Positions 26,286 to 35,826 of a DNA stretch of 64,000 nt are shown here, piece by piece; positions within the stretch are counted from its first letter, which is position 1, and every line of letters starts with the position of its first letter. The DNA is from Helicobacter suis (GTDB lineage Bacteria; Campylobacterota; Campylobacteria; Campylobacterales; Helicobacteraceae): the NCBI RefSeq assembly GCF_902196125.1, contig NZ_CABIKG010000003.1:40757-104756 (forward strand). Reading direction: 5' to 3'. The position numbers and the translations under genes were made by a program. The notes beneath the pieces were generated by a model, which was given only the letters and a program-made list of their open reading frames with translations, was not told the DNA's origin and made no database searches.

Positions 26286-27943
26286 AGGCTAGACCCCTTA
26301 ACAGAGTAAGGCGGGTTACTCAAAAGCAAATCAAAACTACCCTGTTCATAGCTTTCTTTGTATTGAGAGTGGATAAAATCTAGGGCATCTTGAAAAATAA
26401 TGTGGCTATTACTCTTAGGATTATGCAAAATACAGGCTAATTTAGCCACTTTAGAGAGATCTTTATTCTTTTCAATGCCATAAACTTCTGCGCTAGGGTT
26501 ATAAGCCCCAATCTCTGTTAAAAAATGCCCCGCTCCACAAGCAAAATCAAGCACTTTAGGGTGCGAACTGATCTTTGGCAAAGAAGCAATCATGAAATTA
26601 GTAAGAGGCATAGGCGTGAAAAAACGCCCTTCTGTTTGGTGTACTGAGCGGTTTAAAAACCCTTCAAAGAGATCGCCTAAAAATTGGTTAGATTCGCTTT
26701 CACTCAAGTATAAATCTTGAATAAGCCCAGCAACTTGTACTAATACTTGGAAGTTTAAATCAAACTCCTTAGCGTTTTCTACTTCAATGAAGTTAAACTT
26801 TTTGATATTAAAGTATTTTTGTTGATCAAAAATACTATCTAGCTCTTTTTTAAACTTGCCCTCATAGCGTTTAGCGTCTTTAAATAATTGGCTAATCGCG
26901 CTTTTTTTCACATTCACTACTTTTTTGTTAAACAACTCTTCAACACCTATTTCATAAAGATTTAATAGCCGATCACAATAATCAAAAGGACTATCTGCAA
27001 TCACACCTTTGTAGGTAAATTGTAAATCATCTGGGTTTTTAATCTCATCAATAACCTTACATAAAAACAAATCCACTAAAATATAAAAACTATTCTCGTA
27101 GTTACCAATAGAGTGGTGGCGCAAAATCGTAGCAAACTCGTGATAAATACTTGCAATTTGATCTTTAGAGACAACAGATAAATCGCTGGTTTTATATTTC
27201 TCCTTGCCAATTTGATAAGCCTGTATATCTGCTTCAAAAAGACCTTTAGTGGTGGAGACTGAAGAATAGGTTGACTGCCACACTTCAAAATAATCTTTAG
27301 CATTAGTGTTCTTGAGATCACCAAAACCGCGCTTTTTATCCTCCTCTTTAAGTGTAGCGTTAATGCGCTCTAGGTAGTCTAAATTATCTTGCATAAAAAT
27401 CAGGCGCATTTCATACTTGTTTTCATTGTCAAAGGCTAGTAAACACAGATAGGGGGTGTTATTAACAGCATAGTAACTAAAGAGTTGCCCGCCGTTTTTA
27501 AGCATGTTATTCCACTCTTTTCTAAACTCGCCCCCATAGGTTTTATTCTCAATTAAAACTAAGTTTTTAAAGTTCTGATTAAGCACTAAAATATCGCCAT
27601 AAACCTGTTGGTTATGCCCCACTCTAAAGCTAGGCTCTAAGATAATATGCTCTGGTTTATAACCTTTTTCTAAAAGTTTATGTACAACTATTAAACACAC
27701 AAAGTTTTCATTAGATTTAAAATTAGTGGTTGTGTTTCTGTGAATTACAAAACCTCTACTAGGCTTATCTATACTTGGATATTCTCCCTCTTTAAAATTT
27801 GAATCAAGGGGTGTATATGTGATGTTTTTGTTTTTAAAATCCACCTCAATACTAGCCCCCACTTCATAGGATTTTTTCAGTACACTCTCCCCTTCAAACC
27901 CTAAAGCTAGAAGTACCTCTTTTAAATTCTTTGTAGTAATCAT
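26279..27943 (-). pseudogene. Truncated restriction-methylation fusion protein (type IIG-like)
   Basis: A 554-residue N-terminal portion of a larger protein. Residues about 85-170 look like a PD-(D/E)xK nuclease (YGDILVLNQNFKNLVLIENKTYGG). A helical linker follows, then a gamma-class N6-adenine methyltransferase core: GRFFTPMPLTNFMIASL, VLDFACGAGHFLTEIG and catalytic LLSNPPYSVKG. The frame ends five codons after NPPY, so the rest of the methyltransferase and any target-recognition domain are missing, and activity is unlikely. The join is next to the 21-bp repeat. The ATG at 27943 lies three bases after the D12 methyltransferase stop, so the two were one operon. Confidence 0.75.
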
Positions 27944-27946
27944 CAA

Positions 27947-28975
27947 TTAGCCTTGCGTATCTTTTATCCTAGCTTGTGTTAGTTTCTCCAATCCATGCAG
28001 ATACTCTATCGTGCCCTCTTTTTGGGAGTTGCAATTAGCTTTAAAGCGCTGATACACTTGGCTTTTAAGGCTGTAGTTACCATGCCTACTAAAAAGAGTT
28101 TTAATTTCCTCTAAATTTAATAAACCCTCATTGTTATAACTTAAAAAGATAAAGCGCGCGTTAGTATGCTTAATCACATATTCTAAGGCCTTGTAGGCGG
28201 CGTACTTTTTACACCATGCAGATTTTTGATAGATTCTAAGACCAGTTTTACCCTGTGGGATAAAATCATCATAAATGGCAATGCTGTTTAATACATGGTA
28301 ATTAGCCCCATATTCGCGTTGGTTATAGGGGGGATCTAAATACAAAATGTCGGTTTTAATTTGTCTAATAAGTTTGCTAGCATCGGTATGGTAGGCATAG
28401 TGGGGATTTGTACTTAATTCTAAAGCAGCGGGAGATAAAAATAAATCTTGTTGTGCGCTTTTTTTAAGATGTTTTAAAAAAGCACCATAAATAGAGGCCG
28501 TGTTAGCCACTTTATCCGCACACTCTAAAAGCGAGGTGAGTAAAAAGTAAAATTCGGCTTGATTAATGGCTCGTGTCTCTTGCCACTGTGCAATCTGGGT
28601 ACGCATGCTATCAATTTTCATCGCATTTGTATCGCTAAAATACTGCCGTTTCTCACCGCCCCCTAAAGCGTAGTGTTTATAAATTTTACCCTTAATAGGC
28701 CGGAGATGATTAAGGGCATTAATGAGTTCTCTAGCCCGTTTTAAAGGTTTGGTGTTTTCAATATAATGCTTGGCTAGCACAAAGCTATAAAACTCTTGAT
28801 CGTTACTTAGCACTTGTTTCACATGGTTTTTAAACAGCCTTCCTACTGTTGCTGTTCCAGAAAAAAGGTCGGTAAAAACACAGTCTGCAAGCAAGACCCC
28901 ATGGGATTTTAAAGTATCTTCAATACTACTGAGTAAAAAACTAGATAGTCTGCGTTTAGAGCCAATGTAGTTCAC
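27947..28975 (-). CDS. D12-class N6-adenine DNA methyltransferase (type II, M.NlaIII-like)
   Basis: A 342-residue site-specific DNA adenine methyltransferase. It begins MNYIGSKRRLSSFLLSSIED, has an AdoMet site (TDLFSGTATVGRLFK), then GGGEKRQYFSDTNAMKID and ECADKVANTASIYGAFLKHL, and the catalytic DPPYNQREYGANYH. From memory this wording is closest to M.NlaIII/M.HpyAI-type enzymes that methylate CATG; this was not computed. It precedes the truncated restriction fusion. It may now act as an orphan, protective or regulatory methylase. Confidence 0.8.
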   Translation of the reverse strand: MNYIGSKRRLSSFLLSSIEDTLKSHGVLLADCVFTDLFSGTATVGRLFKNHVKQVLSNDQEFYSFVLAKHYIENTKPLKRARELINALNHLRPIKGKIYKHYALGGGEKRQYFSDTNAMKIDSMRTQIAQWQETRAINQAEFYFLLTSLLECADKVANTASIYGAFLKHLKKSAQQDLFLSPAALELSTNPHYAYHTDASKLIRQIKTDILYLDPPYNQREYGANYHVLNSIAIYDDFIPQGKTGLRIYQKSAWCKKYAAYKALEYVIKHTNARFIFLSYNNEGLLNLEEIKTLFSRHGNYSLKSQVYQRFKANCNSQKEGTIEYLHGLEKLTQARIKDTQG

Positions 28976-28992
28976 TACATGCCTTAACTAGG

Positions 28993-30813
28993 TTAAGATT
29001 TAAGGGTGCGTTGGCCATTGTGATTATGGGTATAACCTAAACGATCAAAATATTCTAAATAAGCAATACAGTATTTGCGCGAGAGAGATAGGTTTTCTTT
29101 AAGCAAATGGATATCTAAACTTCTATGCGTGTTTAATAAATCCCTCATTAAATGTACCATCTCTTCTAAGGCTTCTTTTTGGACAAACACATTATGGCAT
29201 AACCGTATCACTTTGTGTTGTTGGCATAGAGTTTTTAAAGCTAAATCCCCAATTTTTCGATCCACATCTAAGAGATCGTAAAGATTATAGGGAGCTTGGG
29301 GGCTAAATTTAGCCTGTGCAATGAGTTGATAAAGTTTATCTTGGAGTTTGTCTTGTAAATTTTCTAAAACCAGACCTTTTAAAAACCACAGCCCTTTTTT
29401 CTCTTGTAATTGCCCTCTTTGTTCTAGGACTTTAAAAGCCAAAGTAGCCAAATAGGGGCTAATGTAGTTGTGCTTAGAGTTTAGGCTCTTAGCGCTTAAA
29501 AGCGCTTGGGGGTTGTTTTTATAAATATTTAAAAGAGTGTGAATCACATTTTTAAGAGTACTAGGGGCATAGAGTACACACTCTTGTGAGTCTACTAAGA
29601 CATCAGGGAGAGTGTTAGCAATTTCTAGCGCTTTATGCGTTGTACAAGCAAAGCGCTGCATAGAAGAGAGCAATCCAAAGCCTTTTTTATGCGCTTTAGT
29701 TAAGATATTAAAACTTTGGGCTAAATCTTTACAAGATAGCGCCTTAAGTAAAGCTAATTTGATAGGTTTTTTGAGTAAATCAGTAATGGGGTTAAGTACT
29801 AAGGCTGCTCCCCAAACACGCTGGTTAATGCTAATGATGATGCAATCTAAATAACATGCAAAGATTTTTTGGCTACAGATTAAAGTCGCATAAGGGTATT
29901 GCAAGATCAACACCCTAGCTTGTAGTTTGAGTGTCCCAATTTGCAGGGTGATATTTTGATTATGCTTAAGCGCGGGGTTATCATAGGTGTATAATTCTAC
30001 ATCAATGCTATCAAACCCACGCAAATACCCCTTAAGGGTTAAAAGCATGCCCTCTTGTAATTCTGTAGCTTTTACATTCTGTAAGTGTAGCGCCACGCGT
30101 TCATGGATATGAGCCTGTTTAACTTCCTCCCCATGTTGGTGCAAGGTTTTAACGCTGACCTCTTTAGATAAGGGTGCAATGGTGATTTTATCCCCTTGTT
30201 TTATACAGCCTCCAAGCACCGTGCCACTTACAGCCACTCCGCGCCCTTGTATCATAAAAACACGATCAATATAAAGCCTAAAAAGATGGTTTAAATCTTG
30301 GTTGGTTTGGCGTTTGCTAAAGGGATATTGGAGTAAAAAGTCTTTAAGGGCTTGGATACTCTTAGGGTCATAAACACTACAGGCTAGTACGCCTAAAATA
30401 CAAAGAGAATAGGGTTTGAGTGCTTTGATAATAGCTTGTTCTTGAGTCTTAATATTGGAGCATTTATCCGCTTTACTTAAAACAATTAAACAAGGAATTT
30501 GTAATAAAGAGAGTACTAAAGCATGTTCAAAACTTTGTTCTTTTAACCCCTCAAAGGCATCTACTACAAGCAAGGTTGCATCTAATCCAAAACTCCCTCC
30601 AATCATAGTAGAGACTAAATTTTTATGTCCGGGTACATCAATAAACCCTAAGGTTCGTTTAGAAGTTTTTAAACTTGTAAAACTTAAATCAATGGTAATA
30701 CCACGCATGCGTTCATGTATACTAGTGTCTCCATCAAATCCTGTTAAAGCCTTAATTAAAGCACTTTTGCCATGATCAACATGCCCACAAGTGCCTAGTA
30801 GGAAATATTGCAT
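28993..30813 (-). CDS. selB: Selenocysteine-specific elongation factor SelB
   Basis: GTPase that delivers Sec-tRNA to UGA codons followed by a SECIS hairpin. The 606-residue protein has GTCGHVDHGKSALIKALTG, RGITIDLSF, DVPGHKNL and VLSKADKC, then translation-factor beta barrels (GRGVAVSGTVLGG). The C-terminal winged-helix repeats (to residue 606, LSLSRKYCIAYLEYFDRLGYT) bind the SECIS RNA. Its presence shows the organism decodes UGA as selenocysteine, which fits the in-frame UGA in selD at 54235. It ends 17 bases before the D12 methyltransferase gene. Confidence 0.95.
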   Translation of the reverse strand: MQYFLLGTCGHVDHGKSALIKALTGFDGDTSIHERMRGITIDLSFTSLKTSKRTLGFIDVPGHKNLVSTMIGGSFGLDATLLVVDAFEGLKEQSFEHALVLSLLQIPCLIVLSKADKCSNIKTQEQAIIKALKPYSLCILGVLACSVYDPKSIQALKDFLLQYPFSKRQTNQDLNHLFRLYIDRVFMIQGRGVAVSGTVLGGCIKQGDKITIAPLSKEVSVKTLHQHGEEVKQAHIHERVALHLQNVKATELQEGMLLTLKGYLRGFDSIDVELYTYDNPALKHNQNITLQIGTLKLQARVLILQYPYATLICSQKIFACYLDCIIISINQRVWGAALVLNPITDLLKKPIKLALLKALSCKDLAQSFNILTKAHKKGFGLLSSMQRFACTTHKALEIANTLPDVLVDSQECVLYAPSTLKNVIHTLLNIYKNNPQALLSAKSLNSKHNYISPYLATLAFKVLEQRGQLQEKKGLWFLKGLVLENLQDKLQDKLYQLIAQAKFSPQAPYNLYDLLDVDRKIGDLALKTLCQQHKVIRLCHNVFVQKEALEEMVHLMRDLLNTHRSLDIHLLKENLSLSRKYCIAYLEYFDRLGYTHNHNGQRTLKS

Positions 30814-30814
30814 A

Positions 30815-31636
30815 TCAGCGCTTTATAGGTTCTAACCAAACTTTAATCCCACCCTTTAAAACTAAAGGGTTATTCACATCACTTACCCGTACAAAGCGTA
30901 CCTTATCTGTAATATCTAGGCTAATTTTTTCTGTAGGGGTATCTGTAGCCGTGTAGTTTAACATGTGCAAAGTAGCATCAAAAACGCTAACTTGGGGTTG
31001 CCACTCTTTATCATTAGCCACTATAATTAATTTACCACTATCAGTCATATCAAGCCAATACACCCCGCTAATTTCTTTTAACTCTATTCCATCACTAACT
31101 GGGATAATTGTAGTGGCATGGGCTAGTTTGGGGGTGTTAACTTGGAAAGTATAACTCCAATCTTTAAGGCTATTGCGCTTTAAATCTAGCAGTATAAAGC
31201 CTTGTTTGGCAAAGAGTTTAGCAAGCAGGGTAGGATCGAGGGCATATTCTGTACTGAGGGCAAAAACAGCGCTACTTTGATCTTGATTATGTGTAACTTC
31301 TAGGATAGGGAAATAAGCATATCCCATAGAGGAAAGCACGCTTCGAATTGTTTTAAGCAAGAGAAGCGGGGAGGTTTTGGCCTCAAAACGCACGCGTAAG
31401 GAACTAGGTTTTTTAAATTTAAGGGGTAGTAGGCCATTTTCCTTAAGGGCGTTGATCACTTTTTGAATCTGTAAAGTCCCTTGTTCATAAAAGGCCTCTT
31501 TATGGCTAAAGACTCGCTGGATAAAATTCTTATTGGTTTGATAAAACGCACGATCCATTAAACTTTTGATCTTGCTATCTAGGGCATCAGCGCTTAAGTA
31601 AAAATAAAACGCTACGATAAGTAAAACCAACCTCAC
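30815..31636 (-). CDS. Hypothetical secreted/periplasmic protein
   Basis: A 273-residue protein of unknown function with a signal peptide (LVLLIVAFYFYLSADA). The body is soluble and mixed alpha/beta. The C-terminal part (VYWLDMTDSGKLIIVANDKE to GGIKVWLEPIKR) looks like beta-sandwich repeats. The GTG start overlaps the stop of the gene before it (GTGA), and the stop is one base before the selB start, so it sits in a tight operon with the HTH/membrane protein. Export and co-transcription suggest an envelope role. Confidence 0.65.
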   Translation of the reverse strand: MRLVLLIVAFYFYLSADALDSKIKSLMDRAFYQTNKNFIQRVFSHKEAFYEQGTLQIQKVINALKENGLLPLKFKKPSSLRVRFEAKTSPLLLLKTIRSVLSSMGYAYFPILEVTHNQDQSSAVFALSTEYALDPTLLAKLFAKQGFILLDLKRNSLKDWSYTFQVNTPKLAHATTIIPVSDGIELKEISGVYWLDMTDSGKLIIVANDKEWQPQVSVFDATLHMLNYTATDTPTEKISLDITDKVRFVRVSDVNNPLVLKGGIKVWLEPIKR

Positions 31637-32676
31637 CGGCTACGCTCTTGGTAATGAACTAGACTAATGCGCCGTAACCCTCCTTTGGGGGTGTAGAGAA
31701 AACGCAAGGGGCGATCGCGTTTAAAATCTAAGAGTTTACCATTAGCCTTTATGGATAAATTCCCATGCCCAAAGGCTAAGAGCCACTTATGCCCCTGTGT
31801 GTTTAAAGTAAAAGGTTCTTTAAGAAATGTTTGTTTTTTATCCTTAGTGCGTAAGTCAATGCTTTCCATCCACACCTCTTCTTTAGGCGTGATCTCAATC
31901 ATGGGATATTTTTCTGTCTCTTCTTTGGGGGGTTGCTCCTCTTTAGGGGGCGTATTAGGCGTATTAGAGGGTGGCGTATTTTCTGCACTTTTTAAACCGG
32001 AGGGGGCGGGGTTTGAATCTAAAGACTCTTGAGCGGGTTTGAGCTGTGCTTGGTTTTGCTCTGAGGGTTTAGTTTGTGTGCTTTGTTCTTGTGGAGTGGG
32101 GGTAGATTGTGTGCTAGTTATTTGGGGCTCAGAAGGAGGGGGTAAATCCGGGTTTTTTGTTTTAGGGGTATCTTCTGATATACTTTCTTGAGTGGTGTTA
32201 GTACTATAGTGCAGATACAAACCAAAAGCAAGGGCTAGCACGATAATAGGGGTGATAAAAACCCATTTAGAAGTTTTTCGTTCATAAGAGATTTTAGGGG
32301 GGGGTAAATCCCCTACACGCTTGGCGTCTAAAAAGGGTAGGGGTTTTTCTTGCTCTTGCTTTGGCTCTTGTTTTACTTTTTGCTCTTGTGGCGCTGGAGT
32401 GGTATTTACTTCTTTAGGGCTTTCTTTAGAGCCGGCAAAGGAATTTTTTTTATCATACTCCACTAGCCACTGGCTTAGATCAATCCGGTACTCTTTTTCT
32501 AAAATCTGTAAAAACCCTACCGCATGTACTCTTTGCAATGAATTAAAATCCTTTTCTAAAATTGCCTTGATTCGTGGGTTAGCAATCTTAGTGGTTTGTG
32601 CGATCTCTTTAATTCCCTTTTCTTGTAATAGTACCAGTGCCCGATCTAGCGCTTCTATTTTTTCTTGTTCATTCAT
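31633..32676 (-). CDS. RodZ-like HTH, single-pass membrane protein with proline-rich stalk
   Basis: A 347-residue protein with a helical, HTH-like N-terminus (residues 1-75, KIANPRIKAILEKDFNSLQR), one membrane span (WVFITPIIVLALAFGLYL, about 133-150), a Pro/Ser/Thr/Gln-rich stalk (about 160-250) and a C-terminal beta domain (EVWMESIDLRTKDKKQTF). This is the RodZ/DUF4115 layout used in cell-shape control, though the family match is by architecture only. A run of eight C on the coding strand (32297-32304) encodes part of DLPPPKIS and could slip. It overlaps the methyltransferase stop (ATGA). Confidence 0.6.
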   Translation of the reverse strand: MNEQEKIEALDRALVLLQEKGIKEIAQTTKIANPRIKAILEKDFNSLQRVHAVGFLQILEKEYRIDLSQWLVEYDKKNSFAGSKESPKEVNTTPAPQEQKVKQEPKQEQEKPLPFLDAKRVGDLPPPKISYERKTSKWVFITPIIVLALAFGLYLHYSTNTTQESISEDTPKTKNPDLPPPSEPQITSTQSTPTPQEQSTQTKPSEQNQAQLKPAQESLDSNPAPSGLKSAENTPPSNTPNTPPKEEQPPKEETEKYPMIEITPKEEVWMESIDLRTKDKKQTFLKEPFTLNTQGHKWLLAFGHGNLSIKANGKLLDFKRDRPLRFLYTPKGGLRRISLVHYQERSR

Positions 32677-33359
32677 CCTCTCACCCTATCCATTAAAATT
32701 GCCCCCGCTACACTCACATTTAAAGAATCCATTTTACCCTGCATTTTGATGTGTAAAAGTTGATCCATTTTATTTAAAATCCTAGAATTTAAGCCAATTC
32801 CCTCACTCCCTAAAAATAAAGCTAATGGGTGTGTAAACACGACATTTTTCACATCTTGCCCCCTAACATGCGCTCCATAGCAAAACACCCCCGCCTCTTT
32901 GAGTTCACAAATAACATCTAAAATATTTTGACACACACAAAAGGGTACATCATATAACGCCCCTAAACTAGAGCGCACCAACCCCTCATAGGGCATGTGC
33001 GAATCTAAAATCACCCCTTCAAAGCCTAAAGCGGCCACACTTCTAAACAAAGCCCCTACATTACCCACATCGCTTAGCCCACAGAGTACTAAAACTTTAT
33101 CAAGAGTTTTAATATCCTTTAGTCTATCTTTTTGTGGGGGGTAAACTTTAGCTAAAAAACCTTGATGATTAGCCCCTTTGGCCATCGCTTGGGCTTTTTT
33201 AAAATCTAAATTAACAATTTGGCTTTGATACTCCCTTTGGTGTGCCCTAAATAAGTTAAAGGTTTTTTTATCCACCTCTTTAGCCAAGTACAGCACAGAG
33301 ATCATATCCGGATAGTACATGAGCATGTGCAACACAACTTGCTTACCAAAGACAATCAT
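32673..33359 (-). CDS. TrmH/RlmB-family rRNA/tRNA 2'-O-ribose methyltransferase
   Basis: SPOUT-fold RNA methyltransferase of 228 residues. The N-terminal L30e-like domain (LAKEVDKKTFNLFRAHQREY) is followed by VLVLCGLSDVGNVGALFRS, LGSEGIGLNSRIL and SLNVSVAGAILMDRV, the three knot motifs. RlmB (23S G2251) is the most likely function. The ATG overlaps the rsmI stop. The rpmE-rsmI-SpoU order matches H. pylori. Confidence 0.88.
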   Translation of the reverse strand: MIVFGKQVVLHMLMYYPDMISVLYLAKEVDKKTFNLFRAHQREYQSQIVNLDFKKAQAMAKGANHQGFLAKVYPPQKDRLKDIKTLDKVLVLCGLSDVGNVGALFRSVAALGFEGVILDSHMPYEGLVRSSLGALYDVPFCVCQNILDVICELKEAGVFCYGAHVRGQDVKNVVFTHPLALFLGSEGIGLNSRILNKMDQLLHIKMQGKMDSLNVSVAGAILMDRVRG

Positions 33360-34195
33360 GGATTTTTATAAGTACGCGTATATAACTCTTTAGGGCTTAT
33401 CTGCATCAATTTAGCCAATAATTTAACCTTGATCTTGGGGGGTAAATCCATGCGCTCAATTTCTATAGCCGACAAACTAGGCTCTTGATTAACTTGGCTT
33501 TCTACCACCAATACCCATTCACCTTGTAAAGCCTTAGCACTAGCACCTCTAAGTTTGTCATAGAGAGTAGAGATCTCCTCTTTATAGTGTTGTTGGTTTA
33601 ATTTAGTCATTTCCTTAATGGCAAACACTTTTGCATCTGAAAAGATCTCTTTGAGATCGGCTAGCATGTCCAAAAGACGCTTAGGGCTTTCATAAAAAAC
33701 TAAGAGGGGAGCAACACCGCGTAATTTAGTAAGCATAGCACGCCGATTCAAACTCTTAGGGGGCAAAAAGCCTACAAAATAAAAAGAGGAAGATTGAAAA
33801 CCACTAGCACTATAAGCATTAATACACGCGCTTGCCCCGGGTAAAACATCATAAGTAACTCCATGTTCTTGGGCAAATGCCACTAATTTAGCCCCCGGAT
33901 CACTCACACAAGGACACCCCGCATCGCTGACAAATACTACATGCTGGCTAGTAAAAAAGGAAGGGTCAACTTGGTTTAAAAACGCCTCTTGGTTATGAGA
34001 GTGGAAGGGTAAAAAGCGCTTGGGTTGTGTGCTCTTTAATGGAGCTGTCCAATCTTGTTGTTTGAGCAAAAACACCAGCCGTTTGGTTATGCGCACATCT
34101 TCACACAAACAAACATCACAATTAGCCAAAGCCTCCAGCGCGCGCATAGTCATATCCTTAAGATTACCAATGGGAGTGGGTAATAAGGTGAGCAA
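33356..34195 (-). CDS. rsmI: 16S rRNA (cytidine-1402 2'-O) methyltransferase RsmI
   Basis: Methylates the ribose of C1402 in the decoding centre. The 279-residue protein starts LTLLPTPIGNLKDMTMRAL and has CLCEDVRITKRLV, VSDAGCPCVSDPGAKLVAF, VLPGASACINAYSASGF and FYFVGFLPPKS, all RsmI hallmarks. The start is a TTG at 34195, two bases after the rpmE stop. No strong ribosome site is visible, so it probably relies on coupling to rpmE translation. Confidence 0.94.
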   Translation of the reverse strand: MLTLLPTPIGNLKDMTMRALEALANCDVCLCEDVRITKRLVFLLKQQDWTAPLKSTQPKRFLPFHSHNQEAFLNQVDPSFFTSQHVVFVSDAGCPCVSDPGAKLVAFAQEHGVTYDVLPGASACINAYSASGFQSSSFYFVGFLPPKSLNRRAMLTKLRGVAPLLVFYESPKRLLDMLADLKEIFSDAKVFAIKEMTKLNQQHYKEEISTLYDKLRGASAKALQGEWVLVVESQVNQEPSLSAIEIERMDLPPKIKVKLLAKLMQISPKELYTRTYKNP

Positions 34196-34197
34196 AA

Positions 34198-34401
34198 TTA
34201 TTGCATTTTATATTTTTGTCTGAATTTTTCCACGCGTCCGGTGGTGTCGGCAATTTTATCACTACCTGTATAAAAAGGGTGGCAAAAGCTAGAAATATCA
34301 ATCCTTAATTCGCTTTTAGTGCTCAGTACTTCAATTTCTTTGCCACTGGTTACACAAGTAACTTTGCATGGAATGTATGTAGGATGGATACCTTTTTTCA
34401 T
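34198..34401 (-). CDS. rpmE: 50S ribosomal protein L31
   Basis: A 67-residue L31 with the family start [16 protein letters not shown] and [14 protein letters not shown]. The zinc-ribbon form of L31 uses four Cys (two C-x-C/C-x-x-C pairs). Here the pairs are incomplete (Cys12, Cys16, Cys40), so zinc binding is doubtful; the H. pylori protein is similar. An AGGAG-like site precedes the ATG. First gene of the run that continues through selB. Confidence 0.95.
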   Translation of the reverse strand: MKKGIHPTYIPCKVTCVTSGKEIEVLSTKSELRIDISSFCHPFYTGSDKIADTTGRVEKFRQKYKMQ

Positions 34402-34487
34402 GAAAATTCTCCTAAAAAGTTTTTAAAATTATACCTAATCTTTGCTTAGCTGTGAGGCTAAGAACTTGCCAAATTAATAGTTTAATC

Positions 34488-35822
34488 TTATCTCTTGGGC
34501 ATACCGGTTTGTTGGAGTGTTTGTAATAAATGCGCCACCCCACCCTTAGAACTCATTCTTTTAGCCAAATCTTTAACTTGATCAAAACGCTTTAAAATGC
34601 GATTAATCTCAGCCACTTCTAACCCACAACCTAAGGCGATGCGTTTTTTACGGCTTCCATTTAAGATACTTGGATCGTTTCTCTCCTTAGGGGTCATAGA
34701 AGAGACCATCGCTTTTATCTTTTTAATTTCTACTGAGTTTTCTAAATCCGTCCCCTTAAGCGCGCTAGCCACATTATTTAACCCGGGTATCATGGAAATT
34801 AAAGAGCTCAAAGAGCCTAATTTTTTAATCTTTTCAATTTGTTCTAAAAAATCATTGAAATTAAATTGCCCTTTTTTGAGTTTTTTAGACAGCGTTTTAG
34901 CATCGTTGCTATCAATCACGCTAGCCGTTTTCTCTGCTAAACTTGCAATATCCCCCGCTCCCATTAAACGATTAGCGATGCGATCTGGCATGAATATATC
35001 TAAATCTGGGATTTTCTCCCCATGCCCGATAAAACGCAAGGGGATTTGTAATTGGTGGGCAATACCTAGCGCAACGCCACCCTTGCTATCGCTATCAAAC
35101 TTACTTAAAACCACCCCACTTAAACCTATTTCTGTATGGAAAGTTGCAGCCGAGCGCACCCCATCTTGCCCACTGAGCGCATCGGCTACATAAAAGGTTT
35201 CTGAAGGCTTAATTAAATCTTTTAAAGCCTTAAGCTCTTGCATTAAGTTTTGATCAATGGCCAAACGCCCCGCACTATCCACAATCACCACATCAAATTG
35301 CCCCTCTTTAGCACGATCTAGCGCCCCCTTAGCAATCTCTAAAATAGAACCCTCTTGGTAAAAAACCTCTACACCAATTTGTGTACCTAAAACTTGTAAC
35401 TGTTCAACAGCAGCTAGGCGTTCTAAATCACAAGCCACTAATAAAACCTTTTTATGGCGGGTTTTAAGATAGTGTGCCAGCTTAGCACAGGTAGTCGTCT
35501 TACCCCCTCCTTGTAGTCCACACATCAAAACAATAGTGGGGGGCATAGGGGCATAAACAAACCCACTAGAACAACCCGGTACACTTAAAATTTCTAATAA
35601 ACTCTCTTGCAGGGCATCAAAGAATTGTTGCTTGCCAATGCCCTTAGCCTTAGTTTTAGCCTCAATATTTTTAACCAGTTCTTTAACCACCTTATGGTGG
35701 ACATCATTGCGCAAAAGAGCTTTTTTAAGTTCCTCTAAAGCCTTTTCTAAAGCTTTTGCATCGTCTTGGAAACGGATTTTAGCGAGGGCATTTTTAAAGG
35801 ATTGGGTTAGCGTATCAAACAT
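34488..35822 (-). CDS. ffh: Signal recognition particle protein Ffh (SRP54)
   Basis: GTPase that, with 4.5S RNA, targets membrane-protein ribosomes to FtsY. The 444-residue protein has the N domain, the G domain (VLMCGLQGGGKTTTCAKLAH near residue 105, VIVDSAGRLAID, VLSKFDSDSKGGVAL) and the methionine-rich M domain (SLISMIPGLNNVAS, RKKRIALGCGLEVAEINR). The ATG is four bases from the valS stop, so it is co-transcribed after valS. The SRP RNA gene was not seen. Confidence 0.96.
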   Translation of the reverse strand: MFDTLTQSFKNALAKIRFQDDAKALEKALEELKKALLRNDVHHKVVKELVKNIEAKTKAKGIGKQQFFDALQESLLEILSVPGCSSGFVYAPMPPTIVLMCGLQGGGKTTTCAKLAHYLKTRHKKVLLVACDLERLAAVEQLQVLGTQIGVEVFYQEGSILEIAKGALDRAKEGQFDVVIVDSAGRLAIDQNLMQELKALKDLIKPSETFYVADALSGQDGVRSAATFHTEIGLSGVVLSKFDSDSKGGVALGIAHQLQIPLRFIGHGEKIPDLDIFMPDRIANRLMGAGDIASLAEKTASVIDSNDAKTLSKKLKKGQFNFNDFLEQIEKIKKLGSLSSLISMIPGLNNVASALKGTDLENSVEIKKIKAMVSSMTPKERNDPSILNGSRKKRIALGCGLEVAEINRILKRFDQVKDLAKRMSSKGGVAHLLQTLQQTGMPKR

Positions 35823-35826
35823 TTAA

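Noticed and set aside
34597..35193. 198-codon open frame antisense to ffh
   Set aside because: Low-complexity hydrophobic shadow of ffh; no independent support.
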